From contig JAHEFB010000014.1 of NCBI GenBank assembly GCA_024640405.1, positions 1-64,000 of the forward strand: a stretch of 64,000 bases of DNA, in the 5' to 3' direction. Every line of letters starts with the position of its first letter. The stretch's first letter is position 1. Positions 47,499 to 56,086 of this stretch are shown here, in pieces. A program made the position numbers and the translations under genes. Origin of the DNA: Alphaproteobacteria bacterium (lineage in GTDB: Bacteria > Pseudomonadota > Alphaproteobacteria > Rhizobiales > Aestuariivirgaceae). The notes beneath the pieces were generated by a model. The model did not search any database, was not told where the DNA came from, and saw only the letters and a program-made list of their open reading frames with translations.

Positions 47499-48123
47499 TG
47501 CAGCAGTGAAGAAGCCAAAGATCAATCCGGTCCTGAAGCTTGCACTGGAACTGGGGCCACTGGTGATCTTCTTTTTCGTGAATGCGAAGGGCGCGTATCT
47601 GATTGAAAGCTTCGGTATCGGGGATTTGTTCCCGCAGCCCATCTTTCTGGCAACTGCGGTGTTTATGGTGGTGATGCTGGCCTCGATTGCGATCAGCTGG
47701 ATAGTCAGCCGGCACCTGGCCATCATGCCGCTGATCACCGGGATCGTGGTGCTTGTCATGGGCGGGCTGACCTTATGGCTTCAGGACGACACGTTCATCA
47801 AGGTGAAGCCGACTATCGTCAACGTATTCTTTGGCGGCGTGCTGCTGATCGGCCTGGCATTTGGCCGGTCTTTGCTGGCGTATGTTTTTGACGCCGCATT
47901 TGCGCTCGATAATCAGGGTTGGCAAAAACTGACCCTTCGATGGGGTTTTTTCTTCCTCTTTCTGGCAGGATTAAACGAATTTGTATGGCGCACCCAATCC
48001 ACTGACTTCTGGGTTGCGTTCAAGGTCTGGGGTACGATGCCCCTGACCATGATATTTGCGTTGAGCCAGTTGCCCTTGATGCAAAGGCACATGATTGCAG
48101 ACCAGGAAGACGACCGAGCCTAA
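47491..48123 (+). CDS. yciB: Inner membrane-spanning protein YciB (septation protein A family)
   Basis: A 210-residue protein with five transmembrane helices. Family features are [16 protein letters not shown] at the N-terminus, [15 protein letters not shown], the [12 protein letters not shown] segment and [15 protein letters not shown]. It is linked to cell-envelope elongation and septation with unclear mechanism. The start is a TTG at 47491 preceded by GAGGAAGGA, overlapping the ftsY end by eight bases. The frame is open further upstream inside ftsY but without similarity. Confidence 0.93.
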
Positions 48124-48125
48124 AG

Positions 48126-48154
48126 TATGTGCGATCAACCGCGACACGCTTTAA
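48126..48154 (+). repeat. 29-bp post-stop motif, copy 2
   Basis: TATGTGCGATCAACCGCGAC plus CACGCTTTAA, two bases after the yciB stop. It matches 23 of 29 bases at 33922-33950, which also follows a membrane-protein gene on the plus strand. Confidence 0.5.
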
Positions 48155-48284
48155 TTTGTGGCAGTTTGTTGACATTTTGTGTGTCGTTGAAACATTTACA
48201 GTATGGGTAATTGCAACCGAGGGTTATTTGTGCACATATAGTCATTGTAGAGTTCAATGTTAAACAAGCCGGGGGGCTAATATT

Positions 48285-48752
48285 ATGGATGATCGTCCAG
48301 CTTACAGTGCTAAATCAGAAAACGAAGCAGATATGGCGCCGATTAGTTTCTGGCTAAAGCGAGCGGCGCAATATTCAGCGGATTTATACTCGGAACGTCG
48401 GGGCAAATCCGGTCTCACCCAACGCCAGTTTACAGTCCTGGAGGCAGTTCTGCACCATGAAGGTGGCAGCCAGACCACCTTGGTGCGGGAAACCGGTATC
48501 GACCGTTCAACGTTGGCGGATTTGGTCAATCGCCTCGAGACGCACGGATACTTGTCCCGTAAACGCAGCGACAAGGATGCCCGGGTCAACTTCGTCTTTT
48601 TGACAGAGGCCGGCAGGGAAATGTTGCTGAATGCTCAACCGCAGGTGTCATTTGTAGACCAGGCGCTCCTCGAAAGTTTGCCTGAACGCAACAGGAAAGC
48701 CTTTGTTGCATCACTGCAATTGCTGTCTGAGAAGCTTGACGAAGCTGAATAG
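48285..48752 (+). CDS. MarR-family transcriptional regulator
   Basis: A 155-residue winged-helix regulator. Helices around LTQRQFTVLEAVLHHEGGS and TTLVRETGIDRSTLADLVNRL (recognition helix) are followed by the wing with GYLSRKRSDKDARVNFVFLT and a dimerisation helix at the C-terminus. The wing Asp-Arg pair (DKDAR) is conserved. The ligand is unknown. The gene is alone. A TTGACA hexamer at 48169-48174 could be its -35 box, though no good -10 is seen at the right spacing. Confidence 0.93.
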   Translation: MDDRPAYSAKSENEADMAPISFWLKRAAQYSADLYSERRGKSGLTQRQFTVLEAVLHHEGGSQTTLVRETGIDRSTLADLVNRLETHGYLSRKRSDKDARVNFVFLTEAGREMLLNAQPQVSFVDQALLESLPERNRKAFVASLQLLSEKLDEAE

Positions 48753-48799
48753 CTGGTTGGTATTCTGCGGCAGCTGAAATTCTTCGGGTGTGGAATTCG

Positions 48800-48831
48800 C
48801 CGGTCAGTTTTCTGGCCGGCGGGCTTTTTCT
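48800..48831 (+). terminator. Terminator of the MarR gene, inside the ccmG 3' end
   Basis: GCCGGTCAG pairs with CTGGCCGGC (one mismatch-free G-T allowance) around TTTT, with GGCTTTTTC following. The 5' arm includes the ccmG stop codon (TCA at 48804-48806 on the plus strand), so the structure overlaps the convergent gene. Confidence 0.65.
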
Positions 48832-49400
48832 ACCGCGGGCATCACTTCCCGATGTAAGGCCGCTTTCGAAATAGGTCCGGTAAATTTGTAGACAATGATG
48901 CCGTCACCATTGACCAGAAAGGTCTCCGGGACGCCGTAAACTCCCCATTCGACGGCAGTACGTCCGGTTCTGTCTACCCCTACACTTGCGTAGGGATTGC
49001 CCAGGGCATTGAGAAACCGCAGGGCGTTCTCCCGCTGATCCTTGTAGTTCAGACCAGCAAGACGAATGCCATCCAGCTTGGCCAGCTCGATCAGTTGAGG
49101 GTGCTCTTCCCGGCACGGTCCACACCATGATGCCCAGACATTCACCAGAGTAAGACCACCCTTGTCCAGACTTTGCGACGAAAGACCGGGAACCGGAGAC
49201 CCGTCGGCTGTCAGACCCTCAAGAGCCGGGAGTTCAAATGACGGTGCGGGCTTGTTGATCAGCGCAGACGGCAGCTTCGAGGGATCACCACTTGTGAGGC
49301 CTGTCATGAATACAGCGGCAAGACCTGCAAAGATCAGCACAGGTGCAAGCACCCAGGAGCGTGAAGCCTTTGGCGAACTTTCAGCGGTCTGGTCATTCAT
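48804..49400 (-). CDS. ccmG: Thiol:disulfide interchange protein CcmG (DsbE)
   Basis: A membrane-anchored periplasmic thioredoxin that keeps apocytochrome c cysteines reduced for haem attachment. It has 198 residues, a TM anchor at about 17-35, WCGPC at 92-96 and the family-typical GLNYKDQRENALRFL and GVYGVPETFLV segments. Its ATG overlaps the ccmD stop (ATGA), so it is the last gene of ccmABCDG. It is distinct from the TlpA protein at 7712-8392. Confidence 0.96.
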   Translation of the reverse strand: MNDQTAESSPKASRSWVLAPVLIFAGLAAVFMTGLTSGDPSKLPSALINKPAPSFELPALEGLTADGSPVPGLSSQSLDKGGLTLVNVWASWCGPCREEHPQLIELAKLDGIRLAGLNYKDQRENALRFLNALGNPYASVGVDRTGRTAVEWGVYGVPETFLVNGDGIIVYKFTGPISKAALHREVMPAVEKARRPEN

Positions 49401-49576
49401 GACTGCGGTTGTCCTGACTTGCGCCGGCGTTCAGCGCCCTGTTCATCCAGTTGTCTGAGGCGTTTCGCCACTGAACGGGCCCGCCCGATTACCCACAAGG
49501 CGAGCCCGCCAAGGACAACAATGGTGATCGCATAGGATGAAATCACGAAACTCATATGAGGTGCTGAGAAGTCCAT
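49397..49576 (-). CDS. ccmD: Haem exporter protein CcmD
   Basis: A 59-residue single-pass protein starting MDFSAPHMSFVISSYAITI, with one TM helix (about 8-30) and a basic C-terminal tail (RARSVAKRLRQLDEQGAERRRK). This is the typical CcmD layout. It helps release haem-loaded CcmE from the CcmABC complex. It lies 15 bases after ccmC and overlaps ccmG by four bases. Confidence 0.92.
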   Translation of the reverse strand: MDFSAPHMSFVISSYAITIVVLGGLALWVIGRARSVAKRLRQLDEQGAERRRKSGQPQS

Positions 49577-49591
49577 GGGTTCAATGCATCC

Positions 49592-50329
49592 TCATTGCAG
49601 GGCGCCGGTGCGCGCCAGTTCGGTCTGACGTATGCGGCGTGCGCCGATCTCGGACCGTATGGCAATCAGATGCAGGGCCAGAAACAGGAAGCTGTAGGCC
49701 AGTCCCATCACCAGCAACGGCGTGAGGATGGACGAATGTATGGAGGGACCGCCGGATTTGAACACACTCGCCGGCTGATGCAGTGAATTCCACCAGTCTA
49801 CAGAGAATTTGATAATCGGTACGTTGATAAATCCCACGATGGATACGATTGCCGCAATACGTGATGCACGGCGCGGGTCGTCAATTGCCTGCCATATTGC
49901 CATGTATCCGAGATACATGAGAAATAAAACGAACACTGACGTGAGCCGCGCGTCTCCCCATTCCCACCATGTACCCCACATCGGCTTTCCCCACAGGGAG
50001 CCGGTGGCAAGTGCGAGAAAACAAAATGCAGTTCCGATGGGGGCAGCGGCCTTGGCCGCCAAATCTGCCAGCGGATGCCGGAACACAATTCCGACAATGC
50101 TGGCCAGCGCCATGACCGAGTAGACCATCAACGCAGACCAGGCCGCAGGCACATGAACATACATGATGCGTACGGTTTCGCCTTGCTGATAGTCGGCCGG
50201 TGCTTGTGTCAGGCCGAGAAAGAGGCCGACAGCGAACAAACCGACTGTGATTACCCACACCCAGGGTTGGATGGTTTTCTGGAAGCGCAGGAAGCGGGTC
50301 GGATTGGCAAATCTTTCTATAGAACTCAT
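49592..50329 (-). CDS. ccmC: Haem exporter protein CcmC
   Basis: A six-helix membrane protein of 245 residues that loads haem onto CcmE. The tryptophan-rich WWD-type loop reads MWGTWWEWGDARLTS. Compared with the common WGTWWVWDARLTS it has one extra residue. Periplasmic histidines for haem are present (YVHVPAAW and GGPSIHSS). It belongs to the ccmABCDG unit on the minus strand. Confidence 0.95.
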   Translation of the reverse strand: MSSIERFANPTRFLRFQKTIQPWVWVITVGLFAVGLFLGLTQAPADYQQGETVRIMYVHVPAAWSALMVYSVMALASIVGIVFRHPLADLAAKAAAPIGTAFCFLALATGSLWGKPMWGTWWEWGDARLTSVFVLFLMYLGYMAIWQAIDDPRRASRIAAIVSIVGFINVPIIKFSVDWWNSLHQPASVFKSGGPSIHSSILTPLLVMGLAYSFLFLALHLIAIRSEIGARRIRQTELARTGALQ

Positions 50330-50402
50330 GACAATACTCTGTAACGTCAGCGCCTCAGGCGCGCAATGGCGACATGGTCACAGGCCGGTCAACCCGGAGT
50401 GA

Positions 50403-51074
50403 TTACCGCATATAGCTGCGCAGCGCCGCAGCAGATGCAAACGGCGTAACAACCAAAGCCGCCAGGACGATGGCAACCAGAACAATCAGCGTTTTGGCGG
50501 AATTATCGATACCTGTCTGGGCACCAGAGGATGCCAGTACACCGAAAATCATGACGGGAACGTATAACGGCAATATCAGGAGTGAGACCAGCAATCCGCC
50601 CTGACGCAAGCCAACCGTGATGGCGGCACCCAGGCTGGCCAACAGGGAAAGTGCCAGCGAACCGGTTACCATGGCGGTAGCTAGTGGCAGGATCAGTGCT
50701 GCATCCAGGTTTAACAGGAAGCCCAGAACCGGGGCGGCAATGGCCAGTGGCAAGCCGGACGTCAACCAGTGAACCGAGGCCTTGGCGAGCACCACAATTT
50801 CCAGCGGCGTCGATGACAACGCCATAATTTCAAGAGAGCCATCGTCATGGTCGGTTTGATACAGGCGATCTGCCGACAGCAGGACTGACAACAAAAGTGC
50901 AATCCACAAGGCGCCCGGCGCAATACGCTGCAGCAGTTGCTGATCCGGACCGAGACCGAGCGGCAATAGCACAATAACCGTCAGGAAAAACCCGATAGCC
51001 GTGCCGATGCCGCCGCCCTGCCGGATGGCGAGCGTCAAATCGCGGGAAAGGATGGCTGTGAAAGCGGATGTCAT
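50403..51074 (-). CDS. ccmB: Haem exporter permease CcmB
   Basis: The permease subunit of the CcmAB ABC complex, needed to release holo-CcmE. It has 223 residues with six transmembrane helices. Family landmarks are RDLTLAIRQGGG near the start, LLSADRLYQTDHDDGSLE and LLILPLYVPVMIFG. It starts 67 bases after ccmA and precedes ccmC. Confidence 0.95.
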   Translation of the reverse strand: MTSAFTAILSRDLTLAIRQGGGIGTAIGFFLTVIVLLPLGLGPDQQLLQRIAPGALWIALLLSVLLSADRLYQTDHDDGSLEIMALSSTPLEIVVLAKASVHWLTSGLPLAIAAPVLGFLLNLDAALILPLATAMVTGSLALSLLASLGAAITVGLRQGGLLVSLLILPLYVPVMIFGVLASSGAQTGIDNSAKTLIVLVAIVLAALVVTPFASAAALRSYMR

Positions 51075-51140
51075 TCTATTTCAGCGGGCCGTGTTGTTGC
51101 TGGGGCAGGATATTGAACTTGATACTGCTGACCGGGCACA

Positions 51141-51746
51141 TTATCCGATCTTCGCAAAATCCAGAATATCGCTGGACTTTATGGGCAAGTCTATGTGCGT
51201 CGACGCTATGATGATACCCCCGCCCTCAAGATGCAGGGTCATCATGTTCGCCAACAGTTTCTGAGATGCGGTGTCCAGTCCGACGGTCGGTTCATCCAGC
51301 AACCACACCGGTTTTTCCACCAGGGCCAGTCGGGCAAGACCCAGCCGGCGTTTTTGACCGGCGGACAGAAGTTGCGCCTGATAACCGCCCAGCTGATCGA
51401 GGTTCATGGCCTGCATGGCGCCAGCCACATCACCTCCGCCCAGGAAGCCTGACCAGAATTTCAGGTTCTCTTCGACCGACAGATACAGTTTGATGGCGTC
51501 CTGGTGCGCTATGAAGTGAACGTGTTCACCAAGCTGGGTATCGGCGGGCAGGGAGGCCCTGTCAAAAACAAGTGATCCGGCGGCAGGTTCGGCGAGCCCC
51601 GCAATAAGGCGCAGCAGCGAAGTCTTGCCTGCCCCGTTGGGGCCGCGCAACACCAGCATGCGGCCTGCCATGGCGGTGAAATCGAGATTGGTGAACACCA
51701 TTCGCCCGCCACGTTCACATGCCAGTTGCTGCCCTGAAATCTTCAT
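51141..51746 (-). CDS. ccmA: Haem exporter ATPase CcmA
   Basis: The ATPase of the CcmAB complex. The start at 51744-51746 (MKISGQQLACERGG) gives 201 residues. Walker A GPNGAGKT is at 35-42, the signature is LSAGQKRR, and Walker B is LLDEPTVGLD followed by STHIDL. It is the first gene of the cytochrome c maturation unit, divergent from acnA with 125 bases between the starts. Confidence 0.95.
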   Translation of the reverse strand: MKISGQQLACERGGRMVFTNLDFTAMAGRMLVLRGPNGAGKTSLLRLIAGLAEPAAGSLVFDRASLPADTQLGEHVHFIAHQDAIKLYLSVEENLKFWSGFLGGGDVAGAMQAMNLDQLGGYQAQLLSAGQKRRLGLARLALVEKPVWLLDEPTVGLDTASQKLLANMMTLHLEGGGIIIASTHIDLPIKSSDILDFAKIG

Positions 51747-51871
51747 GCGAGCGGTGTGTAGCGCAAACAAACAGCAGTGGAAAGTGATCTTCGACAACAG
51801 TCCTACTGGTCTTGGGCGAAAGATTTGTCTAGAAGACGCCCATCACAGAATTTCCACGGAGCCAATACCAG

Positions 51872-54571
51872 ATGACCGATCAGTCGCTTGACAGTTTCAA
51901 ATGCCGCAAAACCCTGAAAGTTGGAAACAAGGCATATGTGTATTATTCACTCAAGGCGGCTGAAAAAAATGGTCTTGCCGGAATCTCGTCACTGCCGTCA
52001 TCGCTGAAAGTGCTTCTTGAAAATCTCCTGCGTCACGAAGACGGACGCACGGTAACCAAGACCGATATCGAGGCCATGGCCAAATGGGTCAAGGCCAAAG
52101 GCAAATCCAATCGCGAAATCGCCTTTCGCCCGGCACGCGTGCTGATGCAGGATTTTACAGGCGTGCCCGCCGTCGTTGATCTGGCGGCCATGCGCGACGC
52201 CATGGTGAACCTCAACGGCAACCCCAGGAAAATCAATCCATTGGCGCCGGTGGACCTTGTGATCGACCACTCGGTCATGGTGGACTTTTTCGGAACGGCA
52301 GGCGCATTCAAGAAAAATGTCGGTATGGAATACGACCGTAACGGCGAACGCTACAAGTTCCTGAAATGGGGTCAGGATGCGTTTGACAACTTCCGTGTTG
52401 TTCCTCCCGGCACCGGTATCTGCCACCAGGTCAACCTGGAGTACCTGGCCAGGACAGTGTGGACGAAAAAGCAGAAAGTGAACGGCAAGGCAGCAACGGT
52501 TGCCTATCCCGACACGCTGGTCGGGACAGATTCACACACCACAATGGTAAATGGCCTTGCCGTTCTTGGCTGGGGAGTGGGTGGAATCGAGGCTGAGGCT
52601 GCGATGCTGGGGCAACCGATTTCCATGCTGATTCCGGAAGTGGTCGGGTTCAAGCTGACCGGCAAGCTGGCCAAGGGCACAACGGCGACCGATCTTGTGC
52701 TGCGGGTTGTCGAAATGTTGCGTGCCAAGGGCGTGGTAGGCAAGTTTGTCGAGTTTTACGGCCCGGGCCTTGGCAACCTGTCACTGGAAGACCAGGCCAC
52801 GATCGCCAACATGGCGCCGGAATACGGCGCTACATGCGGTTTCTTTGCAACATCCAATGAAACGCTGGATTACCTCAAAGGAACCGGACGCGCCAAGGCT
52901 CAGGTGGACCTGGTTGAGAAATATGCCAGGACACAAGGAATGTTCCGCACAAAATCGTCACCCGACCCGGTGTTCACATCGACACTTGAGCTGAAACTCG
53001 GCGATGTCGTCCCGGCAATATCAGGGCCCAAGCGGCCACAGGACAGGGTCATTCTGTCTGAAGCGACAACTTCGTTTGCCGCAGCCATGGAAACCGAATT
53101 CAAGCAGGCGGATGAAATGGCGAAGCGCCACGAAGTGTCGGGTGCCAATTTCGATCTCGGCCATGGTGACGTGGTTATTGCCGCGATTACATCGTGCACC
53201 AATACGTCCAACCCCTCGGTAATGATCGGTGCCGGATTGCTGGCGCGCAATGCTGCGAAATTCGGCCTCAGGGTGAAACCGTGGGTCAAGACGTCACTGG
53301 CGCCCGGGTCGCAGGTTGTAACCGAGTATCTCGAGTCATCCGGTCTGCAGAAAGATCTGGACAAGATGGGCTTTGACCTGGTGGGTTATGGTTGCACGAC
53401 CTGTATCGGTAATTCAGGTCCATTGCCGGAAAACGTGTCCGCGACCATCAAGGACAACAATCTGGTTGCGTGTTCGGTTTTATCGGGCAACCGGAACTTT
53501 GAAGGCCGGGTGAATCCGGATGTTCGCGCCAACTATCTGGCATCGCCGCCGCTGGTTGTTGCCTATGCGCTGGCCGGTTCGATGAATATCAACCTGACAA
53601 CCGATCCATTGGGTCACACGGCAAAGGGTGCACCGGTGTACTTGGCGGATATCTGGCCGGATGCCAAGGAAGTGGCAGAATTTGTCCGCAAGAACGTCAC
53701 CCGTAAAGCTTACCAGAGCCGCTACAAGGACGTATTCAAGGGCGATGCGCAATGGCGCAAGATCAAGGTTAATGCCGGCATGACATATGGCTGGGAGTCA
53801 ACCTCGACATACGTACAGAATCCACCTTATTTTGACGGCATGAAGATGGAACCCGATGCGGTTCAGAACATAGTCAACGCACGGATTCTGGGTCTGTTCA
53901 AGGATTCCATTACCACGGATCATATTTCACCGGCAGGCGCCATCAAGGCGGAAGGTCCAGCCGGTGATTATCTGACACAGCACCAGATTCGCCCGGTTGA
54001 TTTCAATTCATACGGGGCCAGGCGCGGCAACCATCAGGTGATGATGCGCGGCACATTTGCCAATATCCGCATCAAAAACCAGATGTTGTCGGGTGTGGAA
54101 GGCGGCTATACCAGGCATTATCCGTCCGGCAAACAGATGGCGATCTATGATGCTGCCATGAAATACAAGGCAGACGATGTGCCGCTTGTGGTGTTTGCGG
54201 GCAAGGAGTACGGCACCGGATCATCAAGAGACTGGGCGGCGAAGGGCACCCGCCTGCTTGGCGTACGCGCGGTGGTCGCACAGTCTTTTGAACGGATTCA
54301 CCGGTCCAACCTGATCGGCATGGGTGTTTTGCCGCTGCAGTTTCAGGGTGACGACAGCTGGGAAGCGCTTGGCCTGAAGGGTGACGAGACCGTGACCATC
54401 AACGGTCTGGATGGCAAAATGAAGCCCCAGCAAACCTATGACGTGGAGATTACGTCGGGAGGCAAATCCACGACAGTTACGGTAAAAAGCCGGATTGATA
54501 CCGCAGATGAGCTGGATTATTTCACCAATGGCGGCATTCTGCCTTATGTCCTGCGTCAGCTTGCCGCCTGA
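51872..54571 (+). CDS. acnA: Aconitate hydratase A
   Basis: The [4Fe-4S] enzyme that isomerises citrate to isocitrate in the TCA and glyoxylate cycles. It has 899 residues, the normal AcnA length. Cluster cysteines are in SCTNTSNPSV and YGCTTCIGNSGPLPE. DSHTTMVNGL, the CSVLSGNRNFEGRV stretch and the C-terminal swivel with AGKEYGTGSSRDWAAKG are intact. It is divergent from ccmA and followed by the DUF1223 gene, a recurrent Rhizobiales neighbourhood. Confidence 0.98.
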   Translation: MTDQSLDSFKCRKTLKVGNKAYVYYSLKAAEKNGLAGISSLPSSLKVLLENLLRHEDGRTVTKTDIEAMAKWVKAKGKSNREIAFRPARVLMQDFTGVPAVVDLAAMRDAMVNLNGNPRKINPLAPVDLVIDHSVMVDFFGTAGAFKKNVGMEYDRNGERYKFLKWGQDAFDNFRVVPPGTGICHQVNLEYLARTVWTKKQKVNGKAATVAYPDTLVGTDSHTTMVNGLAVLGWGVGGIEAEAAMLGQPISMLIPEVVGFKLTGKLAKGTTATDLVLRVVEMLRAKGVVGKFVEFYGPGLGNLSLEDQATIANMAPEYGATCGFFATSNETLDYLKGTGRAKAQVDLVEKYARTQGMFRTKSSPDPVFTSTLELKLGDVVPAISGPKRPQDRVILSEATTSFAAAMETEFKQADEMAKRHEVSGANFDLGHGDVVIAAITSCTNTSNPSVMIGAGLLARNAAKFGLRVKPWVKTSLAPGSQVVTEYLESSGLQKDLDKMGFDLVGYGCTTCIGNSGPLPENVSATIKDNNLVACSVLSGNRNFEGRVNPDVRANYLASPPLVVAYALAGSMNINLTTDPLGHTAKGAPVYLADIWPDAKEVAEFVRKNVTRKAYQSRYKDVFKGDAQWRKIKVNAGMTYGWESTSTYVQNPPYFDGMKMEPDAVQNIVNARILGLFKDSITTDHISPAGAIKAEGPAGDYLTQHQIRPVDFNSYGARRGNHQVMMRGTFANIRIKNQMLSGVEGGYTRHYPSGKQMAIYDAAMKYKADDVPLVVFAGKEYGTGSSRDWAAKGTRLLGVRAVVAQSFERIHRSNLIGMGVLPLQFQGDDSWEALGLKGDETVTINGLDGKMKPQQTYDVEITSGGKSTTVTVKSRIDTADELDYFTNGGILPYVLRQLAA

Positions 54572-54708
54572 CGGGCGACAGGGGCAGTAAAGTCCGGCAC
54601 TGCGCAGGGTTGATTGCCTGGGGTCCAGACACTGTATAGTAAGGTATGTATGATAACTCACTCACTCGTGAGTAGCAGTTGAATAGTAGTTGGGTCATAA
54701 GTCACTAC

Positions 54709-55479
54709 ATGGACAAATTGACACATATCTCCCGTCGAGGGGTGCTTGCCGGTGGCGCGGCTGTCACGGTTGTGGCGGCGTCAGGTATTGCGACATCCGC
54801 TCTGGCTGCGCGTGAACGGCCAGTCTTCATAGAATTGTTCACGTCCCAAGGGTGTTCTTCGTGCCCGCCGGCCGATGCATTCATGGAGGAATTGACCAAG
54901 CGTCCGGGTATTATCGCCGTATCGATGAATGTCGACTACTGGGACTATCTCGGGTGGCGCGACACTCTGGGTTCGGCAGCGTTTACGCGCCGCCAGAAAG
55001 AATATGCCATCCGGCGCGGTGACGGCAGGGTGTATACCCCGCAAATGGTAATCAATGGCCGGGCCCATGCGGTTGGCTCTCACAAGCAGGAAGTCATGAA
55101 CGAAGTGGAGCGGCAGATTGCGGTTCCCGACAACTATTTCGTGCCAATTGGAATTTCGTCCAAGGGCGGCGAACTGCATGTTGATGTGTCCGGTGGACCG
55201 ACCGACCGCATTATCCAGTCATCAACAGTGTGGGTGATGTCGATCGAACCGAAAGTTTCGGTGGCTATCAGACGAGGCGAGAATACCGGCAGGAACATTG
55301 ATTACTACAACGTGGTGCGCCAGATGACGCCGATCGGCATGTGGAAAGGCGAAGCGGCCTCGTTCAACCTGCCGAAGGCGCAAATCGTCAACAAGCAGAA
55401 CAGCATGTGTGTTGCTGTCCTGCAAGTGGATGACGGCGGCCCGATTTTGGGGTGCGTAAAAATGAAGGCTTCAGCGTAA
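54709..55479 (+). CDS. DUF1223 thioredoxin-like exported protein
   Basis: A 256-residue protein with a twin-arginine-like N-terminus (THISRRGVLAGGAAVTVVAA) and a DUF1223 domain with a thioredoxin-like fold. ELFTSQGCSSCPPADAF carries the Cys49-X2-Cys52 pair, and YTPQMVINGR is the family-typical strand. A redox role in the periplasm is likely but unproven. A short palindrome (ACTCACTCGTGAGT, 54660-54673) lies 36 bases upstream and might be an operator. Its stop is followed within eight bases by a 266-bp palindromic element. Confidence 0.88.
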   Translation: MDKLTHISRRGVLAGGAAVTVVAASGIATSALAARERPVFIELFTSQGCSSCPPADAFMEELTKRPGIIAVSMNVDYWDYLGWRDTLGSAAFTRRQKEYAIRRGDGRVYTPQMVINGRAHAVGSHKQEVMNEVERQIAVPDNYFVPIGISSKGGELHVDVSGGPTDRIIQSSTVWVMSIEPKVSVAIRRGENTGRNIDYYNVVRQMTPIGMWKGEAASFNLPKAQIVNKQNSMCVAVLQVDDGGPILGCVKMKASA

Positions 55480-55486
55480 ACGGCCA

Positions 55487-55752
55487 TAGAGCCGTTCACA
55501 CTTAGATAGAATCGCTTGACCGGTTTTCTGTGTTTTCTGGCAAGGCACAGCTCCCGCTGTGGTCTGGTTGACCACAAGGGAGGTGTAACGCAGTCCAGAA
55601 GGCTCAGAAAACCGTCCCTCGGTGGACCAAATCAGTCCATCGGCGTTGTTGAAAATCTTGCCCGATGCCCCTCATTGCGCATCGTTTTTCGCCTAGCCGA
55701 ATGAAATGATTTGGTGCCATCAAACGAACCTATCTAAGCGTGAACGGCTCTA
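55487..55752. repeat. 266-bp palindromic-end intergenic element, copy B
   Basis: Arms TAGAGCCGTTCAC-CTTAGATAG (one mismatch over 23 bases, then weaker pairing inward) enclose a core homologous to 36975-37240, with equal total length. Shared core blocks include TTGACCG-TTTT, GTGGTCT...GACCACAAG, TAACG-AGTCC, TCGGTGG-CCAAATC and CCATCAAA near the right end. The arm sequences are unrelated to those of copy A. The final three bases are the stop codon of the minus-strand DUF1330 gene. Confidence 0.85.
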
Positions 55753-56037
55753 AAGCCCCTCGACGATAAGGAACTGGCCGTTGGCAGCGCCGGCGCGCTT
55801 TTCGCGCGCTGCGGTATACTCCGGTGAGTTGTAGAAAGCCCGCGCGGCATCCATGTCCGGAAACTGCAGAATGACGACCCGGCGGTTTTCATCATCGCCT
55901 TCGACGGTTTCAACTGCCCCGCCGCGAGCAAGGTATGTGCCGCCATACTTGGCGATTGCCGCAGGTGCGGCTGCCTTGTAGTTTTCGTACTGGTCAGCAT
56001 CGGTCACTTCAATTCGAGCGATAATATAGGCAGCCAT
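55750..56037 (-). CDS. DUF1330 family protein
   Basis: A 95-residue ferredoxin-like alpha/beta barrel protein of the dimeric DUF1330 family. Family features are IARIEVTDADQYENYKAAA, the YGGTYLARGG segment, VVILQFPDMDAARAFYNSPEY and the end REKRAGAANGQFLIVEG. No enzyme activity is established. Its stop codon TAG (55750-55752) is formed by the last bases of the palindromic element. Confidence 0.92.
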   Translation of the reverse strand: MAAYIIARIEVTDADQYENYKAAAPAAIAKYGGTYLARGGAVETVEGDDENRRVVILQFPDMDAARAFYNSPEYTAAREKRAGAANGQFLIVEGL

Positions 56038-56086
56038 TCTGGCGTCTCCTCTTCGAGTGAAACAATTTGAAGGTCACAGGTATTTC

